From: an uncultured Chitinophaga sp.
Lineage (GTDB): Bacteria; Bacteroidota; Bacteroidia; Chitinophagales; Chitinophagaceae
Length of the DNA stretch: 16,409 bases
NCBI RefSeq assembly: GCF_937874145.1
Contig: NZ_CALNBI010000146.1
Coordinates: 1-16,409, forward strand
Direction of reading: 5' to 3'
Shown: piece after piece, positions 6,769 through 15,600 of the stretch
Layout: every line of letters begins with the position of its first letter
Numbering within the stretch: position 1 is the first letter of the stretch
Notes under the pieces: model-generated
The model's input: only the letters and a program-made list of their open reading frames with translations
Told to the model about the DNA's origin: nothing
Database searches by the model: none
Program-made: the position numbers and the translations under genes

Positions 6769-8487
6769 ATGAAAAACTATCCAATGTGTAAAAAGCCGCA
6801 TTTCTGCGCCCTGGGGCTCCTGGGGGCCTTTTTAACCCTGTCCGCCTCAGCGCAGCAACAACCCACCTGGGAGCAGCTGGGCGACCGATACTTCGTTACC
6901 TGGCAATTCGACAAAGCCGTTCCGGTATACCAAAAACTATCAGGCCAGAAACGGGCAAAACCGTTTGTTTTTTTCCGGCTGGGACACAGCGCCGAAATGC
7001 TGGGCGATCCGCAATCGGCCATCGCAGCATACCGCGCATGCATCTCGCGGGACTCCGGGGCCGACAGCCTCTGGATCCGCATCGGCGACCTTTTCAAAAT
7101 GCAGGAACAATACGACTCCGCCCGCCAGGCATATGCCCGGTATCCCGCCGGCGGTCCCCAGGCTGCCCGCGCCCGTATCAGGATCGACGGCTGCGATTCC
7201 GCACAGGCCTGGCTTGCCCACCCGGAAACAGTACGGGTACGGAACGAAGACCGGATCAATACCACCTTGTCGGACTGGGGCGCCTTCCGCCACGAAAACC
7301 AGCTCTGGTACACCTCGAACTTCAATCGCCTCAATAGCATAGATCAACGCATTTCCAAGCAAACCCACGAACCCTATTTCGCCGTTTTCCGCTGGAACGA
7401 TAGCAAGGCAGACGCCAACCGCGTGGACGTCGGCGACCTGGCGCAAATGCTCGATGTCAGCCATTTTCACGCCGGGCCCGTTTGTTATGCGGGCGATACG
7501 GCGTACCTCACCGTGAGCCGCCCCGGCCGGCCGGAAACGGAAAGGATGGGCTGGAAGCGCTCCCTGCGCGTGGGTACCCGGCGGCTGGAACTGTTCCTGG
7601 TGGCGGGAGGGAAAGTCTCCGCGTTCCCTTACAACGATCCTGGAAACTTTTCCGTAGGCCATGCGGCCATCGCTCCGGATGGGAGGGCGCTTTACTTTGT
7701 GTCAGACAGGCCGGGCGGCTTCGGCGGCACGGATATCTGGTATTCGGTTCGCGGGGCCGATGGTTCCTGGGGCGCGCCGGTGAACTGCGGCGCGGGTATC
7801 AACACCGCTGATGACGAGATGTTCCCGGTATTCCAGCCTGATGGCTCGCTGACGTTTGCCAGCGAAGGGCATGCGGGGATGGGGGGACTGGATCTCTTTA
7901 ATATCAGCGGCAGTGAAACAGGCTGGTCTGCACCGCGCAACCTGCGCCCGCCGTTTAATTCCGGCAGGGATGATTTCCATTTTATCAGTACGGATTCGCT
8001 CAGCGGATATTTCGCATCGGACCGCCCCGGTGGAAAGGGCAGCGACGATATTTACGCTTTCGCGATCATCCCGCCGCCTCCTCCGCCACCACCACCGCCG
8101 CCACCGCCCCCTCCGCCGAAAAAAGGCGATGTGCTCGTGCTGAAGGATTTGTATTACGACTTCGACAAATTTGCCATCCGTTACCCGGACGCCACACGCG
8201 TACTGGATTCGCTGGCTGTCATCCTGCAGGATCATCCCACCATGCGGGTATCGCTGGAATCGCATACGGACAGCCGCGGCAACGACGCTTATAACATGCG
8301 CCTGTCGGAACGCCGTGCGGAATCCGCCGTGCAGTACCTCGTGCAGAAAGGCATCGCCCGCAGCCGGCTCGAATGGCGGGGGCTCGGTGAATCGCAGCTC
8401 GTAAACCGTTGCGGCAACAACGTGGAATGTTCCGAAGAAGAGCACCAGGCCAACCGCAGAACGGAAGTGAGAATCCTGGAAGATTAA
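6769..8487 (+). CDS. TPR / PD40 propeller / OmpA-family envelope protein (PorE-like layout)
   Basis: A protein of 572 residues from the ATG at 6769 (ATGs at 6757 and 6784 also fit). Residues 1-29 are a signal peptide ending ASAQ; there is no lipobox cysteine. Residues about 34-115 hold TPR-like helices (WEQLGDRYFVTWQFDKAVPV, AIAAYRACIS). Residues about 290-430 hold three PD40 propeller repeats: FVSDRPGGFGGTDIWY, FASEGHAGMGGLDLF and FASDRPGGKGSDDIYAF. A run of 16 prolines (435-450) leads into a C-terminal OmpA peptidoglycan-binding domain (YYDFDKFAIR, SHTDSRGNDAYNMRLSERRA, HQANRRTEVRI). TPR, propeller and OmpA in this order match PorE, which ties the type IX secretion machinery to peptidoglycan. 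The regulatory-type sandwich and lipid anchor of PorE seem to be missing, so it may instead be one of several paralogues. It ends at a shared bidirectional terminator. Confidence 0.88.
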   Translation: MKNYPMCKKPHFCALGLLGAFLTLSASAQQQPTWEQLGDRYFVTWQFDKAVPVYQKLSGQKRAKPFVFFRLGHSAEMLGDPQSAIAAYRACISRDSGADSLWIRIGDLFKMQEQYDSARQAYARYPAGGPQAARARIRIDGCDSAQAWLAHPETVRVRNEDRINTTLSDWGAFRHENQLWYTSNFNRLNSIDQRISKQTHEPYFAVFRWNDSKADANRVDVGDLAQMLDVSHFHAGPVCYAGDTAYLTVSRPGRPETERMGWKRSLRVGTRRLELFLVAGGKVSAFPYNDPGNFSVGHAAIAPDGRALYFVSDRPGGFGGTDIWYSVRGADGSWGAPVNCGAGINTADDEMFPVFQPDGSLTFASEGHAGMGGLDLFNISGSETGWSAPRNLRPPFNSGRDDFHFISTDSLSGYFASDRPGGKGSDDIYAFAIIPPPPPPPPPPPPPPPPKKGDVLVLKDLYYDFDKFAIRYPDATRVLDSLAVILQDHPTMRVSLESHTDSRGNDAYNMRLSERRAESAVQYLVQKGIARSRLEWRGLGESQLVNRCGNNVECSEEEHQANRRTEVRILED

Positions 8488-8505
8488 TTGCATCCTGTAT
8501 AAACG

Positions 8506-8541
8506 CGAAAGGCGGCCTGCAATGCGGGCCGCCTTTCGTTT
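8506..8541. terminator. Bidirectional terminator between convergent genes
   Basis: A 15-bp stem with one G-U pair: CGAAAGGCGGCCTGC (8506-8520) pairs with GCGGGCCGCCTTTCG (8524-8538) around a three-base AAT loop. T residues follow on the plus strand and, read from the other side (AAACG before the stem), on the minus strand. It fills the 66-base gap between the OmpA gene and the convergent DUF4349 gene. Confidence 0.88.
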
Positions 8542-8553
8542 GCGGAAGACTTG

Positions 8554-9459
8554 CTAGGCCTGGGGTTTGTTGTGCATCGATGCTTTCAGCCGTGGAAACC
8601 ATTTGCGGTAAGCGAACCAGGTAAATGCCGCGGTGAGCAGCAGCGGCCAGATGCCGAGGAAGAACAGGAATACGGCACGGAAGAACTGAATGCCACCGTT
8701 GAAGGACAACAGCGCCTCAGCGCCGAAGCTATTTTGGGAAAAACGTTCGGGATCGGGGATAATGACCGACACCGCCATTTCGGGTTGCGTAAGCTCGACT
8801 TCAATGGTTGAAAATGCAGCCAGCTGGTCGATGCCGAGATTTTCGATCGTACGGCCCACCGCGCCGCGCTGCGCGTCTTCCTGGTACTGGCGGACGTCCA
8901 GCTCCTTGTTCTCTTTGGTATGTGTTACAGGGCGCTCCTGCGCCCGGGATGCGTCGTTGAGGAGTTTGTTGTGGAGATGTTTGAGCGACATGTCCGTGTC
9001 TTTCAACGTTCGGGACTCCACGAAATCCGCCATAGCCGTAAGCGAATGCACGACGGAATCCATCATGGTAACCGGAACGCGCAAACGCAGATGTGCCTCC
9101 GGTGCATACCAGGTAACGCGGCGGAGGGAATCGCTGGTGTACCGCGTATCGTTTTGCCGCGCGGAGGCTTGCCGGATCTCGCTTTCTTCCACCACACCGC
9201 CGGCGCGGGTAACGATGCGTTCCATCTGCACGGTGCTTTCCACTACGTTGCCAACGCGCAACCGCAGGTCGGCGGTTTTTACGCGTTTCTCCGGGATGTT
9301 GGCGGCGTTCATGGAAACTTCTCCGGGTGCGGCATACGAGGAATCGGCCACGGCTTCCGCTTCGGGCGCATAATCTTTGCGGGAGCCTGCATTGCTGCAG
9401 GCATAGAGGGTCAGTACGGGCAACAGCGCGGCTGCCCACAACATGGAATGACGTTGCAT
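8554..9459 (-). CDS. DUF4349 domain-containing lipoprotein
   Basis: A protein of 301 residues. The N-terminus is a lipoprotein signal peptide with the lipobox LYAC; Cys21 would be lipidated. From about residue 60 the text follows the DUF4349 pattern: KTADLRLRVGNVVESTVQME, TRAGGVVEESEI, LRLRVPVTMMDSVVHSL and ENLGIDQLAAFSTIEVELTQ. The central part (about 150-210) is rich in charged residues and probably forms a coiled coil. A single C-terminal helix (about 259-281, FFLGIWPLLLTAAFTWFAY) and a basic tail follow, so the protein is held in the membrane at both ends. The role of the family is not established. The start codon has no Shine-Dalgarno sequence; the AGGAGG at 9462-9467 is on the opposite strand. 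TACGTTTA (complement of 9496-9503) is a possible -7 element. The upstream gene on the same strand ends 64 bases away. Confidence 0.86.
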   Translation of the reverse strand: MQRHSMLWAAALLPVLTLYACSNAGSRKDYAPEAEAVADSSYAAPGEVSMNAANIPEKRVKTADLRLRVGNVVESTVQMERIVTRAGGVVEESEIRQASARQNDTRYTSDSLRRVTWYAPEAHLRLRVPVTMMDSVVHSLTAMADFVESRTLKDTDMSLKHLHNKLLNDASRAQERPVTHTKENKELDVRQYQEDAQRGAVGRTIENLGIDQLAAFSTIEVELTQPEMAVSVIIPDPERFSQNSFGAEALLSFNGGIQFFRAVFLFFLGIWPLLLTAAFTWFAYRKWFPRLKASMHNKPQA

Positions 9460-9523
9460 AAGGAGGAGGATTTTCCTTTTATACGCGACATCGCATAAAC
9501 GTAACCTTAGCGAAATGTTAAAA

Positions 9524-10540
9524 TCAGTTGCGGGGCGACAGGCCGAATACTTTTGCGAGCAAACGGAACGATTCCATCCGTTCGCCAGCGTTCTCGGCGA
9601 TGGTGCTGATCACGGCTTCGTCGACTTCATACGCCTCGCACAGCGCGGTGATCTTCGCCTTCACTTCCTCCGGCGATCCGCAGACCATGCGGCGGCGGTT
9701 GTAGTTGACGCGCAGCTGTTCGTCGGGCATGTACTCCTGTTCGCGGATCTCCTCGTAGGAGGGGAGGGCGGTATCGCTGCCGCGCTCGATCTGGAGCAGG
9801 CGGTAATCCATTATGGTTTGCCAGCGCTCCACGGTTTCCGGGCTTTCGGATGTGAATGCGAAAATGCCGAAGTTGGCGAGCGGGGCGGAGAGCGTTTCTG
9901 AAGGGCGGAAGGTTTCGCGGTATTGATGCACGACTTCGGGCCCGCCGCTGGGATTGATGAAATGAGCGAAGGAAAGGGCCGTTCCGAAATGCGCCGCCAC
10001 GCTCGCGCTGCCGCCGCTGGAAGTCAGCAGCCAGATGGGAGGAGCGGTTTCCGCCTGCGGCATGGCTTTCACTTTTTCGTACAGTGTGCCCTCAGGCGCA
10101 TGATCCGTGAGGAAATGCTGGAGGTCCATGATCTGCTGCACGAAATCTTTGTCGCTGAAGGTATTCTGCGGGTTGAGGATGCGCGCCGTGAGCCGGTCGC
10201 CGCCCGGAGCGCGCCCCACGCCGAGATCGATGCGCCCGGGCGCGAGGGCTTCCAGCATCCGGAAATTCTCCGCCACCTTCAGCGAACTGTGGTTGGGCAG
10301 CATCACGCCGGCGGAACCAAGGCGGATGTGCTCCGTATGCGCCGTGAGAAACGCCAGCAAAACTTCCGGCGTGGAGCCGGCGATCGTCGAAATGTTATGG
10401 TGCTCCGAAACCCAGAAGCGCGAATAGCCCAGTTTGTCGGCCATTTGCGCCAATGCCATGGTTTCCAGCAAGGTTTCCCGTACGTTACTGCCGGTCCGGA
10501 TCACGGACTGGTCCAGTACACTCAATTTTATCTGCTTCAT
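9524..10540 (-). CDS. LLM-class flavin-dependent oxidoreductase (luciferase-like, YhbW / MsnO8 type)
   Basis: A protein of 338 residues, the usual length for single-domain bacterial luciferase-like monooxygenases. Recognisable blocks in order: LSVLDQSVI at the start, ETMALAQMADKLGYSRFWVS with EHHN just after, AGSTPEVLLAFLTAHTEHIR, LGSAGVMLPNHSSLKVAENF, LGVGRAPGGD, IWLLTSSGGSASVAAHFG and VCGSPEEVKAKI. These mark the TIM-barrel flavin fold of the group containing E. coli YhbW. Such enzymes use reduced FMN and oxygen to oxidise a substrate, which cannot be told from sequence here. It is divergent from the ECF sigma gene across a 124-base spacer. TACATTTA (complement of 10579-10586) is a plausible -7 element. 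The DUF4349 gene follows 64 bases downstream, so co-transcription is possible. Confidence 0.9.
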   Translation of the reverse strand: MKQIKLSVLDQSVIRTGSNVRETLLETMALAQMADKLGYSRFWVSEHHNISTIAGSTPEVLLAFLTAHTEHIRLGSAGVMLPNHSSLKVAENFRMLEALAPGRIDLGVGRAPGGDRLTARILNPQNTFSDKDFVQQIMDLQHFLTDHAPEGTLYEKVKAMPQAETAPPIWLLTSSGGSASVAAHFGTALSFAHFINPSGGPEVVHQYRETFRPSETLSAPLANFGIFAFTSESPETVERWQTIMDYRLLQIERGSDTALPSYEEIREQEYMPDEQLRVNYNRRRMVCGSPEEVKAKITALCEAYEVDEAVISTIAENAGERMESFRLLAKVFGLSPRN

Positions 10541-10578
10541 CTTCTGTCGGTTAGATCCATTCCGGTAAATCCGGACTA

Positions 10579-10586
10579 TAAATGTA
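10579..10586 (-). promoter_or_regulatory. Possible -7 promoter element of the flavin monooxygenase gene
   Basis: On the minus strand the sequence reads TACATTTA, matching TAnnTTTG except for the last base, the same variant seen in the divergent sigma-gene promoter. It lies about 38 bases before the start codon at 10540. No TTTG-like -33 element is found 19 bases upstream, so the assignment is weak. Confidence 0.35.
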
Positions 10587-10600
10587 GGTATATTGACTCA

Positions 10601-10631
10601 TTTGGCGATTAACCGATTTTAGTTAGATTTA
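10601..10631 (+). promoter_or_regulatory. Bacteroidota-type promoter of the ECF sigma gene
   Basis: TTTG (10601-10604) and TAGATTTA (10624-10631) are separated by exactly 19 bases. This fits the primary-sigma promoter of Bacteroidota (-33 TTTG, -7 TAnnTTTG) with one mismatch at the last base. Transcription would start near 10638, about 27 bases before the ATG at 10665. This suggests the sigma factor is made under housekeeping control. Confidence 0.65.
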
Positions 10632-10664
10632 CATCCAACCAGGCAACCAAAATTGATAGTCGGC

Positions 10665-11261
10665 ATGGATAGCAACCTATCCGGGACGGATCTGCTGGTT
10701 CGGATGAAGGGCGGCGACGAGCAAGCGTTTGCGGCCATTTACCGCCAGTATCACCCATCCCTTTATATGTTTATTCTGCGTTATTGCAAGGTACCTTCAC
10801 TGGCGGAGGATCTTGTGCACGACGTTTTTTTGAAAGTCTGGGAGATCCGCCACCGCATCCAGCCGGAGCTTCCATTTACCGGCTACATATACCGCATTGC
10901 CCGCAACCACGTCTTTAAAACCCTCGAGCGCGCGGCCACCGACCGCAGCCTGCGGGAACAGATCCTGGCGCAGCTGAGCGCCCTGCCCGAAGGCTTCCAT
11001 CCCGAACAGGTGGTGAAATCCAAGGAATACGACCGCCTCTTCCACGAAGCCCTTAACCATATGCCGCCCCAGCGCCTCAATGTTTTCCGCCTTTGCAGGC
11101 AGGAAGGGCGCACTTACGACGAAGCCGCCGAAATCCTCGGCATTTCCCGCAACGCCGTGAAAAAGCACATGGTGCTCGGGATGCGCTTTATCCATGACTA
11201 TATCTTCCGCTACGGCGGCGTTTCCCTCTCTGTCGCCTTCTTTTTCAAAAATTATTTTTAG
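10665..11261 (+). CDS. ECF-type RNA polymerase sigma-70 factor
   Basis: A protein of 198 residues. Region 2 is at about residues 20-90 (EQAFAAIYRQYHPSLYMFIL, AEDLVHDVFLKVWEIR, YIYRIARNHVFKTLERA). Region 4 is at about 125-180 (LNHMPPQRLNVFRLCRQEGR, TYDEAAEILGISRNAVKKHM). This is the Bacteroidota group of ECF factors that sit beside FecR and SusC/SusD genes and switch on their transport operon when the substrate is sensed. The ATG at 10665 gives a normal start; the only upstream extension is from a TTG at 10653. A good promoter lies just upstream. The frameshifted FecR gene starts 68 bases downstream. The C-terminal end (YGGVSLSVAFFFKNYF) is more hydrophobic than usual but of normal length. Confidence 0.93.
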   Translation: MDSNLSGTDLLVRMKGGDEQAFAAIYRQYHPSLYMFILRYCKVPSLAEDLVHDVFLKVWEIRHRIQPELPFTGYIYRIARNHVFKTLERAATDRSLREQILAQLSALPEGFHPEQVVKSKEYDRLFHEALNHMPPQRLNVFRLCRQEGRTYDEAAEILGISRNAVKKHMVLGMRFIHDYIFRYGGVSLSVAFFFKNYF

Positions 11262-11300
11262 GAAGGGGTACCCTCTTTTGTATTTCCGGGATATTATATA

Positions 11301-11324
11301 CAGGTGCCACGTCAAAGGCGCCTG
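11301..11324 (+). other. Hairpin just before the FecR start codon
   Basis: CAGGTGCC (11301-11308) pairs with GGCGCCTG (11317-11324), 8 bp with one G-U pair, around an eight-base loop. It ends five bases before the ATG at 11330 and has no T-tract, so it is not a terminator. In an mRNA it would lie at the ribosome-loading site of fecR and could tune the ratio of anti-sigma to sigma factor. That role is a guess. Confidence 0.35.
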
Positions 11325-11329
11325 CTGAT

Positions 11330-12441
11330 ATGTCAACATCCACGGACCACGAAAAACTGCTGCAACGATACCTCGACGGCGATTGTACGCCCGAAGAGGC
11401 GGCCGAATTGATGGAAAGGCTCCGGCAAACCGGCGCGCACCGCGAGGTGCTGCAAAGGATGCAGGAAGAATTTCCGGTAATGATGGCATCCCGCCCCGAA
11501 ATCCCGACGCACATCAGTCAACGTATAGAAGCGCGCCTGCTCGAAAGCATCCGTGCCACCAAAGTACGCCGCCTGCCCGTCCGCCGCTGGGCCGCTGCCG
11601 CCGCCGTGCTGCTGCTCCTGGGTGCAGGAGGCGCATTTTTCCTTACCCGTCCATCTTCCAAAAGTCCATCGCGCCGGGGTCAGACAAAGCCGTGCTGACC
11701 CTGGCCGACGGTTCGGTGGTAACGCTCGACAGCGCCGGCAACCAGGTGATCCGCCAGGGCGAAACGCTCGTGCGGCAGCAAAACGGCAAACTGCTGTACA
11801 GCGCCGGCAACCACCCTGTGGCGGCGGGTTTCAACACCCTCACCGTGCCGCGTGGCGGGCAGTTCCAGATCGTATTGCCCGACGGCAGCCGCGTATGGCT
11901 GAACTCCACCTCCAAACTCCGCTTCCCGACTGCTTTCAACGACAACAGGCGCGTCGTGGAGCTGGAAGGGCAGGGGTATTTCGAAGTGAGCAAAAACGCG
12001 CTGAAACCCTTTATCGTACAAACCAAAGCCGCCAATGTAGAAGTGCTGGGAACGGGGTTCGACGTCATGGCCTACCCGGATGAGCGTACCATGAACACCA
12101 CGCTCGTGGAAGGCGCTGTGAAAGTGAAGGACGTACGCCTCAAACCCGGCCAGCAGGCCCGCCTGGAACACGCTACCGGTACCATAACAGTGGCGCCGGC
12201 CGATGTGCAGCAGGTGATCGCCTGGAAAACGGGCTTCTTCGAGTTCGACAACGCGGATATCGACGATATCCTCCGCCAGGCGGCGCGGTGGTATGACGTG
12301 GAAGTGGTATACCGGGGGAAAACGAAGCTCCTGATCGGGGGGCGCATCAGCCGCCAGTTACCCTTGTCGGAGCTGTTGAAAATGCTGGAGGATAATGGGG
12401 CGAAGTTCAGCATGGAAGGGCGCAGGCTCATTGTTCATTGA
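11330..12441 (+). pseudogene. FecR-family anti-sigma factor, broken by a frameshift
   Basis: The ATG at 11330 opens a frame with the short cytoplasmic sigma-binding part (LLQRYLDGDCTPEEAAELME) and one membrane helix (AAAAAVLLLLGAGGAFFL, about residues 87-104). That frame ends in a stop at 11696-11698. The periplasmic part continues one frame back: IAPGSDKAVLTLADGSVVTL, the FecR domain (TVPRGGQFQIVLPDGSRVWL, LEGQGYFEVSKN, VLGTGFDVMAY, NTTLVEGAVKVK), and a DUF4974-type C-terminus (FFEFDNADIDDILRQAARWY) to the stop at 12441. Adding one base to the A4 run at 11660-11663 would give SSKKSIAPGSDKAV and one protein of 370 residues, normal for the family. Intact FecR holds the sigma factor and relays the TonB-receptor signal across the membrane. 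As written, only a truncated membrane protein without the sensing half can be made. A sequencing error in a homopolymer is a real alternative. Confidence 0.88.
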
Positions 12442-12535
12442 TCTATCTCTTTACCATTCAATAACATAAACCAAAACTAAACGCAACGTTATGAACAAAC
12501 ATTCCACCACATGACACGAACGGACGCCCTGCAAT

Positions 12536-12567
12536 AAAAAAACCGGAAGCGCTCGCAACACTTCCGG
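12536..12567 (-). terminator. Terminator-like hairpin facing the minus strand, upstream of susC
   Basis: CCGGAAG (12543-12549) pairs with CTTCCGG (12561-12567) around an 11-base loop. On the minus strand the stem is followed by seven T residues (the A run at 12536-12542). No minus-strand gene ends here. A second CTTCCG at 12579-12583 plus flanking A residues could pair with the same left arm. The 196-base spacer (12442-12637) otherwise shows nothing I can name. Confidence 0.4.
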
Positions 12568-12637
12568 CATATTCGGGCTTCCGAAAAAAGACCTCTGACA
12601 GAACTTTTATCTCGTAATTCCCAAACACTGCAAAAGT

Positions 12638-15600
12638 ATGAAATTTAACTTTAGCGGCGGAGCTTCCTTTGTCCGGGTAGTTCGCGCTGTTTATCCCGCG
12701 TCGTTCCACGTTATCCCGCGGTATGGATCCTGGAAGGATGGCATCGGTAAATTCTGCATTGTTATGAAACTCACCACCTTTTTACTGCTAGTCGCGTGTC
12801 TGCAGATCAGCGCCAAGGGCTTGTCGCAGCAGGTCACCCTCAAGGAGCGCAACGCGCCCTTGAAGAAGGTGTTGAAAGAAATATCCCGCCAGTCGGGCCT
12901 TTCGATCGTGTACGACGAGAGCCTCCTGGCCGGTACCAGCAGGGTCACGATCGATATACGGGAGGTGCCCGTCAAACAGGCGCTGAACCTGCTGCTGCTC
13001 AACCAGCCCGTTGGTTTTACCATGGAAGGGCAGAAGATCGTCATCCGCCCCATGGTGACGCCCGTTACCGCGGCAGATACCACTTTCCCCGTGAGCGGGG
13101 TGGTGACCGACGAGAAAGGGGCGCCGCTGCCCGGGGTGACGGTCCGCGTGCATAACACCTCCATTGGCACCACATCCAACGGCGACGGCCGGTACAGCCT
13201 GCGGGCGCCAGGCAAGAGCGCGCAATTGGTTTTCAGTATTTTAGGTTATACTTCCCGCACCCTCGGCACCAGCGGCGGCACGCTCGACGTGCAGTTGTCG
13301 CTGTCCGAAACTTCCCTCACCGAAACTGTTGTGGTGGGCTACGGCACCCAGAAGAAAGCGGTGGTGACCGGGGCGATTTCGTCCGTCCGCGCCAAAGACC
13401 TGGAGAACATGCCCATCAACCGGGTGGAGCAGGCGCTGCAGGGCCGCACTTCCGGCGTGATCATCGCTTCTAATTCCGGCCAGCCGGGCTCTGCGGCCAC
13501 GGTGCGCATCCGCGGCCTCACCACTTTCAATAACAACAACCCGCTCTGGGTAGTGGATGGCGTTGTAGTCGACAACGGCGGCATCGGCTTCCTCAACCAA
13601 AACGATATCGAATCCATCCAGGTGCTGAAAGACGCGGCCTCCCAGGCGATTTACGGCGCCCGCGCCGCGGCCGGGGTTATCCTCATCACCACCAAGAAAG
13701 GCCGCGCCGGCAAGCTGCAGATCGGTTACAACGGGTATTACGGTGTGTCGCAGCCTGCCCGCAAGCTTAAACTCATGGATGCACGCGAATATGCGACCAT
13801 GATCAACGAAGCAAACGTGAACGACGGCAAGGCGCCCGTGTATAACGATCCCGCGGCTTTGGGCAAAGGGAGTGACTGGCAGTCGACCATCTTCAACAAC
13901 AGCGCCGTTCGCCAGAACCACGAACTGAGCATCAGCGGCGGCAGCGAGAAATCGACATTCTATACATCCTTCGGTTTCCTCAACCAGGAGGGCATCGTGG
14001 CCAGCGACATTTCCAACTACAAACGCTTCAACGCACGTATCAATTCGACCTATAAAATTACCCCCTGGCTGACGTTCGGGGAAAATATCGGGTATTCGTA
14101 CGATAAATCGGTTGGCCTGGGCAACACCAACTCCGAGTTCGGTGGCCCCCTCAGCTCCGCGATCAACCTCGACCCCATCACGCCCATCGTGGAAACCGAT
14201 CCGGCCAAAGCCAATGCCAGTCCGTACGACAAACCCACCGTGCGCCGCAACGCACTGGGTCAGCCTTACGGCATTTCGCCGATCGTGACCCAGGAAATGA
14301 CCAACCCGCTGGCCTACATTTCCACGCGCCTGGGCAACTACAACTGGAGCCACAATATCGTGGGGAACGTTTACCTGGAAGCCGAACCAATAAAAGGCCT
14401 GAAAGCGCGCTCTTCCGTAGGTTCCAAGCTGGCGTTCTACGGGCATGAGGCATTTACGCCCAAGTTCCTGCTGAACTCCTCCACGGAACAAACGATCGCG
14501 ATTTTCAACCGCGGCATCAATAATATTTTCTTCTGGAATATCGAGAATACACTGTCTTACACCCGCGAGCTCAACCTCCACACGGCCACCGTGCTGGTAG
14601 GGCAGGGCGCTTACAAGGAAGGCGGCGCGCGGAGCACGGAAATTTTCTTCGACGACGTGCCGGCGCTCACTTTTGATGAAGCATCGTTCAACTACAAAGT
14701 GGCCAAGGAAAAGCGCAGGGCCGAAGGCGGCGAGGGGATCGATCACCTCGTGTCTTCCCTCTTCGCAAGGCTGAACTATAATTATGATGAGAAGTACCTG
14801 GTGGAAGGGATCATCCGCCGTGACGGATCCTCCCGATTTGGCGCCAACAAGAAATACGGTGTTTTCCCCTCATTCTCGCTCGGATGGGTCCCCAGCCGCG
14901 AAAACTTCTGGCCGCAAAATAACGTGGTGGACCTGCTCAAGATCCGTGGCGGTTACGGCGTAGTCGGCAGTGACGCCATCACCGATTTTGCGTACCTGCC
15001 CACCATCGGCAGCGGCCGCGATTATACTATCGGCAGCGGCGGCACCATCGGCGAAGGCTCCAGTCCCAACGCCCCGGCCAACCCCGATCTGAAATGGGAA
15101 GAAACGCATCAGACCAATATCGGTTTCGAAGCTTATCTCTTTAAAAGATTAAACGTACAGTTTGATTGGTTCAGGAAGAATACGAAAGACATCCTCATGA
15201 CCAGGCGCCTGCCCTGGTACGTAGGCTCCGTAAGTGATCCGGCCGCCAATATCGGTGGCATGGAAAACGCCGGAGTAGAACTGGAGCTGTCGTATAACCA
15301 GGAGTTCGGAGATTTTAATCTCAACGTGGGTGGTAACGTAAGCTATATGAGAAACAAGGTAACTAACCTCGGCGAAAACCGGCAGTTCCTGTATCTCGGC
15401 TCCGCATCGTTCCAGAATATGGGTAATATCACCCGCGCGGAAATCGGGCGTCCGTTTAACGCATTTTACATGTTCGAGCACCTGGGGATATTCCAGAACC
15501 AGTCGGAGATCGATGCATATGTGAATAAGAACGGAGGGAAGATCCAGCCGAATGCAAAACCGGGCGATTTCAAATGGAAAGATATCAACGGCGACGGGCA

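Noticed and set aside
8071..8118. Phase-variable repeat at the proline run
   Set aside because: The codons are mixed and there is no perfect short tandem repeat, so slipped-strand length change is unlikely.
9462..9467. AGGAGG as a Shine-Dalgarno sequence
   Set aside because: It lies on the plus strand, while the adjacent start codon (9459) is on the minus strand; no plus-strand gene starts just after it.
11636..11672. Programmed -1 ribosomal frameshift in fecR
   Set aside because: The in-frame text around the T5 and A4 runs does not fit an X XXY YYZ slippery heptamer (A TTT TTC and C AAA AGT both fail on re-pairing), and no strong stem follows at the right distance.
12458..12709. 83-codon minus-strand open frame upstream of susC
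   Set aside because: It crosses the hairpin and the start of susC, has no promoter or family resemblance, and reads like a chance frame.
13241..14746. 501-codon open frame on the minus strand inside susC
   Set aside because: It is fully covered by the SusC plug and barrel coding sequence and has no recognisable protein features.
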